Shown here: positions 26,252 to 34,340 of the stretch, in pieces
Layout of the letters: every line of letters begins with the position of its first letter
Numbering within the stretch: position 1 is the first letter of the stretch
Position numbers and translations under genes: made by a program
From: Actinobacteria bacterium OV320
GTDB lineage: Bacteria > Actinomycetota > Actinomycetes > Streptomycetales > Streptomycetaceae
Direction of reading: 5' to 3'
Assembly (NCBI GenBank): GCA_001298545.1
Contig: LJCX01000028.1
Coordinates: forward strand, 799,543 to 863,542
Length of the DNA stretch: 64,000 bases
The notes under the pieces: generated by a model
What the model saw: only the letters and a program-made list of their open reading frames with translations
Database searches by the model: none
Told to the model about the DNA's origin: nothing

Positions 26252-27352
26252 TCAGGGCCTAGCGGACTGGATCGCCTCCTGCAGGTTGTTCACGGCCCGC
26301 TCAGCGTGCGCGCGGACGCTGTCCCAGGCAGCGGTGAAGTCGCGGACCGGGAAGCCCAGCCCAAGCGCGTGGTGGGCGGTGGAGAGTTCCGGCCGCGGCT
26401 TTGGATGGACGGCGGAGTTGCGGATGACACGGATCTGGTCCAGGAGCTGTACGGCCTGGTGAACCGCGTCGCGGTCGAGCGCGGGTAGCTTGTCGGCGAG
26501 ATGTTCCTCTAGTCGCAGCAGGCCCGAGCCTGGACTGCGGCCGGGCACGGTGAAGTCGCGCAGGATGTCGGTCAAGACGACCAGCCCGGAGTTGTAGGCC
26601 GCTTCGTCGTCGACGTCCAAGGCGAGGAGGCTGGAGCGATTCATGGGCGGCGGGACAACCAGGGCTTCGCGGAAGACCAGCTCGTAGGTGACGTCGAGGA
26701 AGTTCAGCGCGCGCAACAAGGCGCGCGGCTCGGTGAAGGACAGCGCCTCCGGCGGCGCAGGCGGCGACAGGTGGGCGGCGATATCGGCGAGGTAGAGGTC
26801 GAGGGTGTCGCAGTCCGCGGATGGCAGCGCGCCGAGTCGACCGGTGAGGGATGTCTTGTTGAAGCGCATGCCCGGCCACTCGCGGTCGGCAATCTGCGCC
26901 ATGCGCTCCAGCAGGGGACTGGTGCCGTCGATCTCCTTCAGGACGTCGCCGAGGTTCACGTCGATATCGGGCAGGTCGAAGGGGCTGTCGAGGATCTTGT
27001 CCTGCTCCCAGGTCATCTGCTGCATATACGCCAGCAGGCCACGGGCAATATCGCGGGCCGTCTGGTCATGCTGCAGGTGGTAGAGCCCCGCCATGGTCAG
27101 GTACACCGGCCCGTCGGACTGCGGGGTGAAGCCGTGCCCCCACCACCCGACGGCCCGGTAGCCGGTTGAGACCTGGTCTTGGCCGATCACGGGGAAGCTG
27201 TAGAGGACCTTCGCGGCGTCGTGGCCGTGCTTTCGCATGCGGTAAGCGACGTGGAAAAAGTTTGGGAAGCGCTCGTGTTCGACGAACGTCGTCCACACGA
27301 TGTCGAGGAGGAGTCGTTGCTCCTCGGTGAGCGGGTCTGTCAGGGCGGTCAT
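26252..27352 (-). CDS. Unknown protein with a C-terminal HEPN-like motif
   Basis: A 366-residue protein without a recognised N-terminal family (FVEHERFPNFFHVAYRMRKHG at ~23-43). The C-terminal ~130 residues are helical and contain IRVIRNSAVHPKPRPEL (about 312). Its RNSAVH fits the R-polar-x3-H signature of HEPN ribonucleases. HEPN domains are common in abortive-infection and toxin proteins. The gene is divergent from the nuclease-like gene at 27581, across a 228-bp shared control region. Both lie between a Mokosh operon and the attachment site, which suggests a defence role. This is inference; a single short motif is weak evidence. Confidence 0.65.
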   Translation of the reverse strand: MTALTDPLTEEQRLLLDIVWTTFVEHERFPNFFHVAYRMRKHGHDAAKVLYSFPVIGQDQVSTGYRAVGWWGHGFTPQSDGPVYLTMAGLYHLQHDQTARDIARGLLAYMQQMTWEQDKILDSPFDLPDIDVNLGDVLKEIDGTSPLLERMAQIADREWPGMRFNKTSLTGRLGALPSADCDTLDLYLADIAAHLSPPAPPEALSFTEPRALLRALNFLDVTYELVFREALVVPPPMNRSSLLALDVDDEAAYNSGLVVLTDILRDFTVPGRSPGSGLLRLEEHLADKLPALDRDAVHQAVQLLDQIRVIRNSAVHPKPRPELSTAHHALGLGFPVRDFTAAWDSVRAHAERAVNNLQEAIQSARP

Positions 27353-27580
27353 GGCGTCTATCTCCAGGTGGGCAACGGACCAGGATAGAGGTGCCGCCCA
27401 GCTGGGGCATATCGTGTTTCGGGTCCGTGGGCACCGGCCTTGCTCGGCGTGCCTGGGCCGCCCGCACGACCGTCCTGCAGGGGGCCCTCATTTTCATGCC
27501 GGGCCGGAAGGCTGCCGAGCGACAAGTGCTACGAGAAAAGGGCAGGTGTCGGCGGCCGTGCGTTGCGTCTAATAGAGGGC
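27353..27580. promoter_or_regulatory. Divergent promoter region between the HEPN-like and nuclease-like genes
   Basis: About 228 bp between divergent starts. No strong palindrome or obvious -35/-10 pair was recognised. An open frame through it (from 27440) extends the rightward gene but has no good RBS. Confidence 0.3.
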
Positions 27581-28888
27581 GTGACTGATCAGGCTTCTCC
27601 CGCGCTGTGGCGGTTCATCCAGGACGACGACCCCGACGCGTTCACGCTCATTGTGGAAACCGCGAACGGGCAGTACGTGCGGCGCATACGTCCGGCGCTA
27701 CCGCTGCCGTCCGGCGTGGAGCACGGCCCGGGTGCCGAGGCGGCGGCACATACCGCCGCTGCCACCTGGGGTCTGTCCGATTTCGTCTTCCAGTCCGCCT
27801 ACGCCAGCAAGGGCTCCGGTCGACGCGAGCTCGGCGACAGGCTGTTGCTCGCCGGAGGACGTGGCGCGGTGATCCAGGTCAAGGCGCGCACGATCCAGCC
27901 CAAGGACGCGGACAGCGAGGTGGCCTGGATCCAGAAGGTGGCGACCAAGGCTGTACGTCAGGCCAAGGGCACCGTGCGTCAGTTGCGGATGCTGCCCGCT
28001 GACATGGCCAACGGCCGCGATCGCACGCTGTCTGTCGACGGCAACGCCTACGAGTGGATCGGGGTGTTCCTGCTGGATCACGAGCAAGTACCCGAGGGCA
28101 CGATCTGCTCGCTGGAGCCGATCGGCATGCCCACGATCGCCCTGACGCGGCGGGACTGGGACTTCCTTTTCGACCAGCTGCGCTCTACCACCGCCGTCCT
28201 GGACTACCTCTTCCGCGCCGCTGTCGAGCCTCCCGTAGCCCTGGACGAAGAGCCCGTGCGGTACTACGAGTTCGCCGCGGCCGACGCCGAGGCACCCCCC
28301 GGCCCCCTTAACCCAGATGTCGCTGGACTCGGCGGGACCCACTTCTCCACCCCATTGCTCCCGCAGGCCCCAGTGGGGTCGGATCATGCTCACCGGGTTA
28401 TGCGAATCATCATGGAGGACGTCGCCACCAGCGCCATCCCATCGCAGATGAGTGAGCCCAACCGGCAGCTCCTTCTCTCTGACCTGGACAAGCTGCCGGT
28501 CGGAGCGCGCGCTGAGTGGGGACAACTGCTGCTGGACATGCTGGCCGACGTGCGTGAGGTGCCTGCGGACGAATCCAAGTGGCGCTGGCGCCGTTCCATC
28601 GACCCGTCCGGCACCCGCCAGCTCATCTTCGGATGCGCCACGCGCTTCGGTCCCGAGGTGGAAGCCGCCTTCCAGTCGTACGTACTGCTACGCCACCACC
28701 AACTCCACCAGCAGACCGGCCTGGCCGAACAAAGCTCCACCCTCGGCGTGCTGCTTACCCCGCGCACCGATGGCAGCCGGCCATGGGACACCACCTTGCT
28801 GCGCACCGAGGGCGACAATGAACTGAGCTCCGAGGAAGTGGAGCGATACAGCGAGCTCTGGAATCCCCAGCCCGCCGAAGCTTCCTGA
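27581..28888 (+). CDS. PD-(D/E)xK-like protein of unknown function
   Basis: About 435 residues from GTG 27581 (AGAGGGC upstream). The N-terminal ~170 residues contain a restriction-fold-like pattern: GRRELGDRLLLAGGRGAVIQVKAR (about 82-105), where the Asp of GDRLLL and QVK could be the D...(E/Q)xK catalytic set, followed by helices. The middle and C-terminal parts are of unknown family. The motif has Gln in place of Glu, as some nucleases of this fold do. It is divergent from a HEPN-motif protein, and the pair may be a two-gene defence or toxin system. Function not established. Confidence 0.65.
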   Translation: MTDQASPALWRFIQDDDPDAFTLIVETANGQYVRRIRPALPLPSGVEHGPGAEAAAHTAAATWGLSDFVFQSAYASKGSGRRELGDRLLLAGGRGAVIQVKARTIQPKDADSEVAWIQKVATKAVRQAKGTVRQLRMLPADMANGRDRTLSVDGNAYEWIGVFLLDHEQVPEGTICSLEPIGMPTIALTRRDWDFLFDQLRSTTAVLDYLFRAAVEPPVALDEEPVRYYEFAAADAEAPPGPLNPDVAGLGGTHFSTPLLPQAPVGSDHAHRVMRIIMEDVATSAIPSQMSEPNRQLLLSDLDKLPVGARAEWGQLLLDMLADVREVPADESKWRWRRSIDPSGTRQLIFGCATRFGPEVEAAFQSYVLLRHHQLHQQTGLAEQSSTLGVLLTPRTDGSRPWDTTLLRTEGDNELSSEEVERYSELWNPQPAEAS

Positions 28889-29241
28889 GCGCGGTCTCCA
28901 CCGTTCAGCTGATGGCAGGGATGCGGCGCTCGGTGATCACGAAGTCCCGCTACTGTCCGTGATGCTGCCTGATGCGTTCACGCGTGTTGATGACCGCGGA
29001 AGTCGCCGCGCTCGTGCAGCGCGAGGTTGCCGGCGGCGCCGTTACACGGAGAACTCGACAACACCGGTGTTCCGCAGTGGTCGGAGACCTTGGTGGCGGC
29101 GACCTCGCCGACCTGCCGCGCGTTGGCCTGCAGGAGCCGGTTCCTCGTGTCCGTGTACAGACCACGGGTGACGCCAGCGTGGTCTTCGACGAGTTGAGGG
29201 AGATGGGCATGCGCTCACCTCCTGCGGCAGAATGAGGCTGA
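28889..29241. other. Intergenic segment with a weak open frame
   Basis: About 350 bp between convergent genes. A rightward frame (28972-29235) starts with TAEVAALVQREV and ends at an ORF-like VFDELREMGMRS, but the middle is Arg/Pro-shuffled and a leftward frame overlaps it fully. It may be a decayed gene. I see no convincing function. Confidence 0.3.
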
Positions 29242-30036
29242 TCAGTCGTTACGCATCGGCGGACTTGCGATTGAGTTCCGCACGGTGCGAACGAATACCG
29301 CCCTATGCTCTTCGGTCACCTGAATGTTGTGTTTAAAGTCCTCCAGGAAGCGCGCTCCTTCGACGTTTATTTCGTCCCCTAGTTCCCCGAATGTGGTCAT
29401 CCTGCTGAGCCACTCTTCCCCCTCTCCCATGGAGTGCTCCGCATTTTCCAGGATCCGCTCCAGATCCTCTATGGAATAGAGTTCCTGCAAGCTCTCTAGG
29501 TCGCCAGCGTGGGCGAGTACCTGATTCAGCTGCTCAAATTTGAGGTCTGGCGAGAGTTCGCGGACATGCCTTTCCTGCTCCCGTAGGCGTGCGACGGCTG
29601 CCTCGATGTATTGGCCGAACTTGTCTTCTCTCTCGATATTCTCCATAGTTGCGTCAGAGATTGCCTGAGAGGCTTGAGCGACTTCTTCAGGGCCAAGAAT
29701 CGATATGCGACGCGCGCGTTCCAGCATGCGAGTCGCCGCTTGGTGCAGTTCTGTGCGAAGGGGCCTATGTTGGCCTTCCTCTGCTGGACGGGCCAGCTCC
29801 TTTCGCCTGCGGGTGCACTCGTCCCAGGCGTCGAGGAATCCCTCGCAGGCGGAAAGACGTTGTTGCCGTAGCCAATGAGCGTGTTCGTTTGCAGCCTGGT
29901 CGTGTGCCTGTCCGCGCACAGCATCGGCGCTCTTGTCTGCTCCGGCCTTGGTGGCCCATGCCGTGAAAGCAGCTCCCAGTATCGAGCCGAGAAGCCCGCA
30001 ACCTGCCGCTATCAGCGCGACGATTCCCTCATCCAC
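29242..30036 (-). CDS. Membrane-anchored coiled-coil protein of unknown function
   Basis: A 264-residue protein. One N-terminal transmembrane helix (IVALIAAGCGLLGSILGAAF, about 5-27) is followed by a long charged, helical cytoplasmic region (Arg/Glu/Gln-rich, e.g. AAVARLREQERHVRELSPD). The GC content and codon use look lower than in the neighbouring chromosome (many AT-rich codons), which suggests recent acquisition. It lies in the cargo end of the element, alone. An effector or immune membrane protein is possible, but there is no recognisable domain. Confidence 0.7.
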   Translation of the reverse strand: MDEGIVALIAAGCGLLGSILGAAFTAWATKAGADKSADAVRGQAHDQAANEHAHWLRQQRLSACEGFLDAWDECTRRRKELARPAEEGQHRPLRTELHQAATRMLERARRISILGPEEVAQASQAISDATMENIEREDKFGQYIEAAVARLREQERHVRELSPDLKFEQLNQVLAHAGDLESLQELYSIEDLERILENAEHSMGEGEEWLSRMTTFGELGDEINVEGARFLEDFKHNIQVTEEHRAVFVRTVRNSIASPPMRND

Positions 30037-30475
30037 AAGAGGCCATGATGCACGAGGAGTTGGTGCCGTAGTAGTGGACAGGGAAGTTTACGAGCCGAAA
30101 CAGTGCGGGGGTCGCGCCGAGCAGCGCGGTCAGCCTGCTGAGGGCGCACAACAGAACTTTGCGGTGGGGCAGTTGGGGGGTGCGAAGTAGGGCATGCAGG
30201 AGGAGGAGATGCGACCTGTAGTGACGCATTGGGGACGGTGGCCCCTGTCTTGGTATGGATGCGGTCGGCACGTACGACGGTGGGCAGTAGCCGGTCGACA
30301 AGTCGCGATCCCACTGAAGTGCAGGAGCATGCTGCCATCTGGCAGATCGCCCAGGCGCTCACAGGGCAGCCGGTTACTGGGCTGTGAAGACACCCTTGCT
30401 CGGTATGACGAGGGACCTGCTCTGGTCCCTGGGTACTCTCCACACGTGGGGCATCCGCCCGTTCGCGTCGCGCTC
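30037..30475. other. Noncoding gap, no supported gene
   Basis: About 440 bp between two leftward genes. Several overlapping short frames exist in both directions, but none has a believable protein sequence with an RBS. Nothing further recognised. Confidence 0.5.
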
Positions 30476-31657
30476 TCAGCTTGCGGTGCTTGGCCGACGC
30501 CGGGGAAAAGCGTCCCCGATCGGCCAGTGCTCAGGCAGACCAAGAGACGTGTGGATGGGGCGAGCCGCTGACTGGCGTTCGATGTATATATCGACCAATT
30601 GTGCCGTTTCCCAGGTGGGGAGAACGGGGGCTGGAAGCGAGTCAGGTGCGGGGCTTTGCCAGAGGACTGGGACCTTCTTCGCCCAGGTCCAAGGTGCCGG
30701 GTTGTCGACGGTCAGTACGCCGCTGACCCGGCTATGGGTCTGATCTTGCGCAGCAGTCCAGTAGCCGTCGGCATTGCGACCGAAGGTCGATCCGGTGTGG
30801 TGGGCATACTCGACCGAGGTCCCGTACAACGCGCTCTCGGTGTCCTCATCCTCGGGAAAGGCCGCCGAATTACCAACCGCCACGATGAATGGCAGCGCCA
30901 AGTCGCCGTACTTCCTGCCCTTCTTTCTCACGGCTTTGAGTACCCGATCTGAGTCATCGGCGACCCACACCGAGGGATGGAAGCCGATTGTCCTGCTCGT
31001 CGGATCGCCTCGCCTGCCGGGGCTGCGGGGGATCGCCTCGAAGCTGAGGCGCCAACCTGCCTCCTGCCAGGTATGCCTGGGTAGCGGCACCTTCTGCTCA
31101 TACTCGGCAGTGACCTGGTCGGGGTCCAAGCTTGCCAGCCATCGTGTCAGCTCGTTCCTCAACCGCCGTTGCGGCGGCGTGGTCGAGCCAACGCTGTCAA
31201 CCTTGTATGCCACGTAGAAGTTTGGGCTCGGAAGGCGGTCAATCGCGTCCACCACCTGAGGCGGGAGCGAGCTGCTCCCGGTTGCGTTCAGATTCTCGGC
31301 CGTCCAGATCGCCTCGACAACGAATTGCTCGTCGCCACGGGTGACCAGGAAGTCTGGGTACTTTCCCCGTGTGCCTATTTGCTGCTCGATCTCCACGGTG
31401 CAACCGGAGCCAAGCAGCATCTCGTGCACGTACAGCTCCCACAACGCGGAGAAGACGTTCGCGTCGGAATTGCGATCGCGTAGCCGACTGCGCAGGCCGG
31501 GCTGAGCATCGGGGGGCAGGTGGGACCACCACTCGTTGATCACCTCTCGAACCTGGTCCCAGAACGGACCGGCGATCCGTTCGAAGAATTCGGCATCCGA
31601 CTCCGATGCTCGCTTCGGTGCCGTATCTGTCCGATGTCGGCTTATGTACACGCCCAT
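30476..31657 (-). CDS. Restriction-endonuclease-like protein of unknown specificity
   Basis: A 393-residue protein. Its second fifth has a PD-(D/E)xK-like strand pattern: EQQIGTRGKYPDFLVTRGDEQFVVEAIWTA (about 90-120), with the PDF Asp and the VEA Glu at the usual spacing. The lysine position is replaced (E-A-I). A helical segment precedes it (ALWELYVHEMLLGSGCTVEI), as in many single-gene nuclease-like proteins of actinomycetes. No methylase partner lies next to it. It may be a defence nuclease or a degenerate one. Confidence 0.7.
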   Translation of the reverse strand: MGVYISRHRTDTAPKRASESDAEFFERIAGPFWDQVREVINEWWSHLPPDAQPGLRSRLRDRNSDANVFSALWELYVHEMLLGSGCTVEIEQQIGTRGKYPDFLVTRGDEQFVVEAIWTAENLNATGSSSLPPQVVDAIDRLPSPNFYVAYKVDSVGSTTPPQRRLRNELTRWLASLDPDQVTAEYEQKVPLPRHTWQEAGWRLSFEAIPRSPGRRGDPTSRTIGFHPSVWVADDSDRVLKAVRKKGRKYGDLALPFIVAVGNSAAFPEDEDTESALYGTSVEYAHHTGSTFGRNADGYWTAAQDQTHSRVSGVLTVDNPAPWTWAKKVPVLWQSPAPDSLPAPVLPTWETAQLVDIYIERQSAARPIHTSLGLPEHWPIGDAFPRRRPSTAS

Positions 31658-32024
31658 GACGAACGATCATAGATTGCTCCGTGCGCCGCTCTCACGGGTT
31701 TTCTGCAGCGTCCCGGCGACGCTTGGGTTGAGTCCGAGTGTCGCCGTCGTCCGCACGCCCTTGATGATCGTGCGCCGTCACTCGCTGCCGACGGAGACGC
31801 GAAGCAAATGATCAGCAGGTGCTGTTGAGAACTGACCAGCACCTGCGGCTGTTCCGAAACGGAACGCGCCGACTCGGAACGTCGGCTCCGTTCCGAACGG
31901 AACGTCGCGCCCTTTCGCCACTAGGCCGGCCGCAGAGATCCAGCCCAGCGGTGACAGCGGTCTCGGCTGCCGAGCGCCTTGGCTTGGCCGACCGCTCGCC
32001 GCCAAGTCGGAGCGAGCGCCGAGG
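31658..32024. other. Noncoding segment with clustered palindromes
   Basis: About 370 bp. Inverted repeats lie at 31815-31846 (10-bp arms, GCAGGTGCTG) and 31851-31865 (GTTCCG-AAA-CGGAAC). Further ones are at 31869-31885 (CCGAC/GTCGG) and 31890-31903 (GTTCCG-AA-CGGAAC). No gene seen. The GTTCCG/CGGAAC sites match those at 4464-4478 near the other end of the element. Confidence 0.65.
31851..31903. repeat. Cluster of GTTCCG/CGGAAC palindromes
   Basis: Two perfect GTTCCG-N2/3-CGGAAC palindromes with another CGGAAC half-site between them (31875-31880). Same motif as the 4464-4478 palindrome, 27 kb away in the same element. Likely binding sites for one element-encoded protein. Confidence 0.65.
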
Positions 32025-32189
32025 TCAGCCCTGGTGTTCCTCCTGCTCGTCCCGCAAGGCGTCGCGCACGGAGCGCCAGGCGCGGATTGCGTTTCCGACG
32101 TCCACCAACAGCCCTCGGAGTTGGCGAATCAGAACCCGCGCAGCACAAATGGCAATAACGACTTCGAATTCCACCGCGAGCCCGCTCAT
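32025..32189 (-). CDS. Possible small hydrophobic/charged protein
   Basis: A 54-residue frame from ATG 32189 with GGTGGGGAG upstream. The N-terminal half is hydrophobic (MSGLAVEFEVVIAICAARVLI) and the C-terminal half amphipathic and charged (NAIRAWRSVRDALRDEQEE). The amino-acid composition differs from a random high-GC frame. It is the last possible gene before the attachment site. No family recognised. Confidence 0.4.
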   Translation of the reverse strand: MSGLAVEFEVVIAICAARVLIRQLRGLLVDVGNAIRAWRSVRDALRDEQEEHQG

Positions 32190-32696
32190 CGGCTGCTCCC
32201 CACCTCGGGCACCAGCCTCTCCGCCTCGCACCGCGAAGTCTGTACCCAGCCAGGCACATTTCGTGATCACCCTCGGCTTCACCCACGCGATCAGACGGAC
32301 GCGCGGCTGAACTCAACGAGCCGAGCCTCTTTGGGGCGCCGCGTACAAGACTCGCTGCCGTGCGGGCGCGGGTCAGCATCAGAGTTGATGCATTTGCTGA
32401 TCTTGAAGATCCGTGTCACGGGAACGAGGCTGAGCCGATGCACCCAGGCTGCCTGTCGAACGGGCCGGTGTCTGTAGGGTCCAGCCTACTTTTTGTGATC
32501 TTGGATGGATCTGCAAGCGTGGCCCGTCCGGGGTGTTCCGTGCAGTTCATGCGGGGTGCTCTGCGTGAGCGATGCGTGAGCGGACGGTTCGGCAGAAGCC
32601 GTCAGGCACCAATCCCCGATGCACGGTGAAGGTCTCCTGAGCAGGTGGTTTCGGACGCCGACAGAGAGTCCGGAACTACCCGTCATGCTGTGGCCA
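32190..32696. other. Noncoding right-end segment of the element
   Basis: About 500 bp without a believable gene. It contains GATGCGTGAGCGGACG (about 32574) and the hairpin at 32644-32681 (stem GGTGGTTTCGGAC, two G-U pairs), a diverged copy of the arrangement at 24.32-24.44 kb. It borders the tRNA fragment and could include integrase arm-binding sites. Confidence 0.5.
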
Positions 32697-32741
32697 GGAC
32701 TTTTAATCCATTGGTTGTGGGTTCGAGTCCCACAGGGCCTA
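32697..32741 (+). repeat. attR: Right attachment site: 3' half of a tRNA-Lys(UUU) gene
   Basis: The sequence covers the anticodon loop CTTTTAA with its 3' stem (TCCAT), the variable loop, the complete T arm (GTGGG TTCGAGT CCCAC) and the acceptor 3' strand ending in A. The D arm and 5' acceptor strand are missing, so it is not a functional tRNA. The duplicated 3' tRNA end is what a tRNA-integrating element leaves at its distal border. The intact copy should be left of base 1. CCA is not encoded, as usual for Streptomyces. Confidence 0.88.
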
Positions 32742-32781
32742 CCGGCGGCGAGGCGGGGGACATCCCCTTCCGGCCTGTGAT

Positions 32782-32819
32782 GCGGCGCCCGGGTCGACTT
32801 CGGTCGGCCCGGGCGCCGC
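32782..32819 (+). terminator. Strong hairpin downstream of the tRNA-Lys end
   Basis: Perfect 12-bp arms GCGGCGCCCGGG / CCCGGGCGCCGC with inner pairs around a TTCG loop. Probably the native terminator of the tRNA-Lys gene, now separated from its promoter by the element. Confidence 0.75.
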
Positions 32820-32902
32820 TTCCGTTTCCGGGCCGGTGCTCGAGCGCGGCTGCCGTGCCGTGCCGCGTCGTTCTCGGCTCGGCTCGGCGGCGGGTCGGTC
32901 GG

Positions 32903-33262
32903 TCAGTGGTCGGAGTAGCTGAAGTCCCCGATGGTCCAGGCGCTGACGTCCTCGATCGCCACGCGGTACATCCCGCCCGTCTCGGGGATCCCCACCGTGC
33001 CCTGGAGGATCCGGGCGACGTGGAAGTGCAGATGCGTGGGCGGGCCGTCCTTCTTCGCGGGGGTGTCGAAGACGGCGGAGAACTCCCCCAGGTGGGCGGA
33101 GTCCGTCAGCACCTCCGACACCCTCTGCCGCCAGGTGGCTTCGGGAGCCAGTCGACCGGTGATGACGGCACCACCGGTGACGACGGTCAGGGGCATCTGA
33201 TTGCTCTGCTCGGACTCCACGAGGGCGGCGATGTCAACGATCAGCTCGTCAGGCTTCGGCAT
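32903..33262 (-). CDS. Conserved hypothetical protein
   Basis: A 119-residue protein, mainly beta by appearance (MPLTVVTGGAVITGRLAPEATW, PPTHLHFHVARILQGT, TGGMYRVAIEDVSAWTIGDF). No enzymatic motif or signal peptide. The sequence is well composed and the RBS region is plausible. It resembles a small Streptomyces family without known function. First chromosomal gene right of the element. Confidence 0.75.
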   Translation of the reverse strand: MPKPDELIVDIAALVESEQSNQMPLTVVTGGAVITGRLAPEATWRQRVSEVLTDSAHLGEFSAVFDTPAKKDGPPTHLHFHVARILQGTVGIPETGGMYRVAIEDVSAWTIGDFSYSDH

Positions 33263-33364
33263 GGGATCGGATTCTATGCACCGACCCGTCCGAGACGCGC
33301 CCGCGGGGATATCGGTGCCGCGGTCGGCGCAGCGCCGGGCGGCCGGTGGTGCGATGTGTCGGGG

Positions 33365-34129
33365 TCAGTAGGCGGCAAGGGAGATGGCGACGTAGTGGGA
33401 GGCGAAGGCTGCCACGGTCAGGGTGTGGAACACCTCGTGGAAGCCGAACCAGCGGGGTGAGGGGTCGGGGCGGCGGACGGCGTAGACCACCGCACCCGCG
33501 CTGTAGAGGAGACCGCCGGCCACCACCAGGGCGAGTACGGCCGCTCCGCCGGCGTGCAGGAAGTCGGGCAGGTAACTCACCGGTGCCCAGCCCAGGGCCA
33601 GGTAGCAGGGTGTGTACAGCCAGCGGGGGGCCGAGACCCACAGGACGCGGAAGGCGATGCCGGCCAGCGCGCCCGCCCAGACGATCCACAGCAGCAGGGC
33701 CCGCTGGTCCGAAGGCACGAGAAGCACGGCCAGCGGGGAGCAGGTGCCGGCGATGATCAGGAAGATGTTGGCGTGGTCGAGGCGACGCAGAACGGCCTCG
33801 CCCAGCGGCCCCCAGGTGCCCAGGTGGTAGACGGCGCTCGTCCCGAACAGCAGCCAGGCGGTGACGGCGTACACGGCGCAGGCCAGGGTCGCTTCAGGGG
33901 TCCCGGCCAGGCAGATCAGCACGATGCCGGCGCTCAGTGAGGCGGGGACCATCCCGGCGTGGAGCCAGCCACGCAGCTTCGGCTTGATCGGCTCGACCAG
34001 TTCGGCCGCCCGCTCCACCAGGTCGGTGACGGGGCGCGGGTTCTCCCCGGCGTCGTTTCCGCCGTCCACGTCGTCGCGGGACACGACTTCCCGTCCTGTC
34101 CCGGAACTCCGGGCATCATCGGCAACCAT
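33365..34129 (-). CDS. Hemolysin III family membrane protein
   Basis: A 254-residue protein with seven hydrophobic helices and the HlyIII/PAQR signature residues: SAVYHLG, LDHANIFLIIAG, and the C-terminal FGFHEVFHTLTVAAFASH with its histidines. Family members are integral membrane proteins with a probable metal-dependent amidohydrolase site; haemolytic activity is known for a few bacterial ones only. An unusual ~45-residue acidic N-terminal extension precedes the first helix; a later start cannot be excluded. Monocistronic, leftward. Confidence 0.9.
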   Translation of the reverse strand: MVADDARSSGTGREVVSRDDVDGGNDAGENPRPVTDLVERAAELVEPIKPKLRGWLHAGMVPASLSAGIVLICLAGTPEATLACAVYAVTAWLLFGTSAVYHLGTWGPLGEAVLRRLDHANIFLIIAGTCSPLAVLLVPSDQRALLLWIVWAGALAGIAFRVLWVSAPRWLYTPCYLALGWAPVSYLPDFLHAGGAAVLALVVAGGLLYSAGAVVYAVRRPDPSPRWFGFHEVFHTLTVAAFASHYVAISLAAY

Positions 34130-34340
34130 TCGATCATGCTAGAAGCCCGCAGGGGCCCCAGGTGCCACTTGGACCTGCGGGTCCTTCGAGCTCAAACGAG
34201 CGGCGGGCGTTCCGTCACCGGGCCGGGAGTACGGTGGCGGTACCGAGCGCACCTCGCACGCCGTCATCCGTTTCGGCGTCGCCCTCGGGGAACGGCAATG
34301 CCGGAGCACATCGTGTCCGGTCGGAAATGAGCCGCCCCAC

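Larger units (their letters stand above)
1..32741. mobile_element. Integrative and mobilizable element, left end outside the window
   Basis: An integrated element in the 3' end of a tRNA-Lys gene. The right border is a tRNA-Lys fragment at 32697-32741. The left border and the intact tRNA are not in the window. Diagnostic core genes are a tyrosine integrase, an XRE regulator, an excisionase-like protein, a DUF3631 ATPase, a DUF2637 membrane protein, a MobC-like protein and a relaxase (1-8.2 kb). Cargo is an FxLD lanthipeptide locus, a kinase-helicase/PLD defence operon, an IS5-family insertion and several unknown genes. No FtsK/TraB translocase or type IV secretion gene is present in the visible part, so transfer probably depends on another element. 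The unit could be a composite of two elements, because a ~100-bp hairpin-containing segment recurs at 24.3 and 32.6 kb. Confidence 0.8.

Noticed and set aside
27440..27580. N-terminal extension of the PD-(D/E)xK-like gene
   Set aside because: The extra 47 codons are Pro/Arg-rich with no RBS; GTG 27581 has a plausible RBS and begins the coherent protein sequence.
1..32741. Classical AICE with FtsK/TraB-type translocase
   Set aside because: No FtsK-like gene is visible; a relaxase and MobC-like protein are present instead.
32697..32741. Functional tRNA-Lys gene
   Set aside because: The 5' acceptor strand and D arm are absent.
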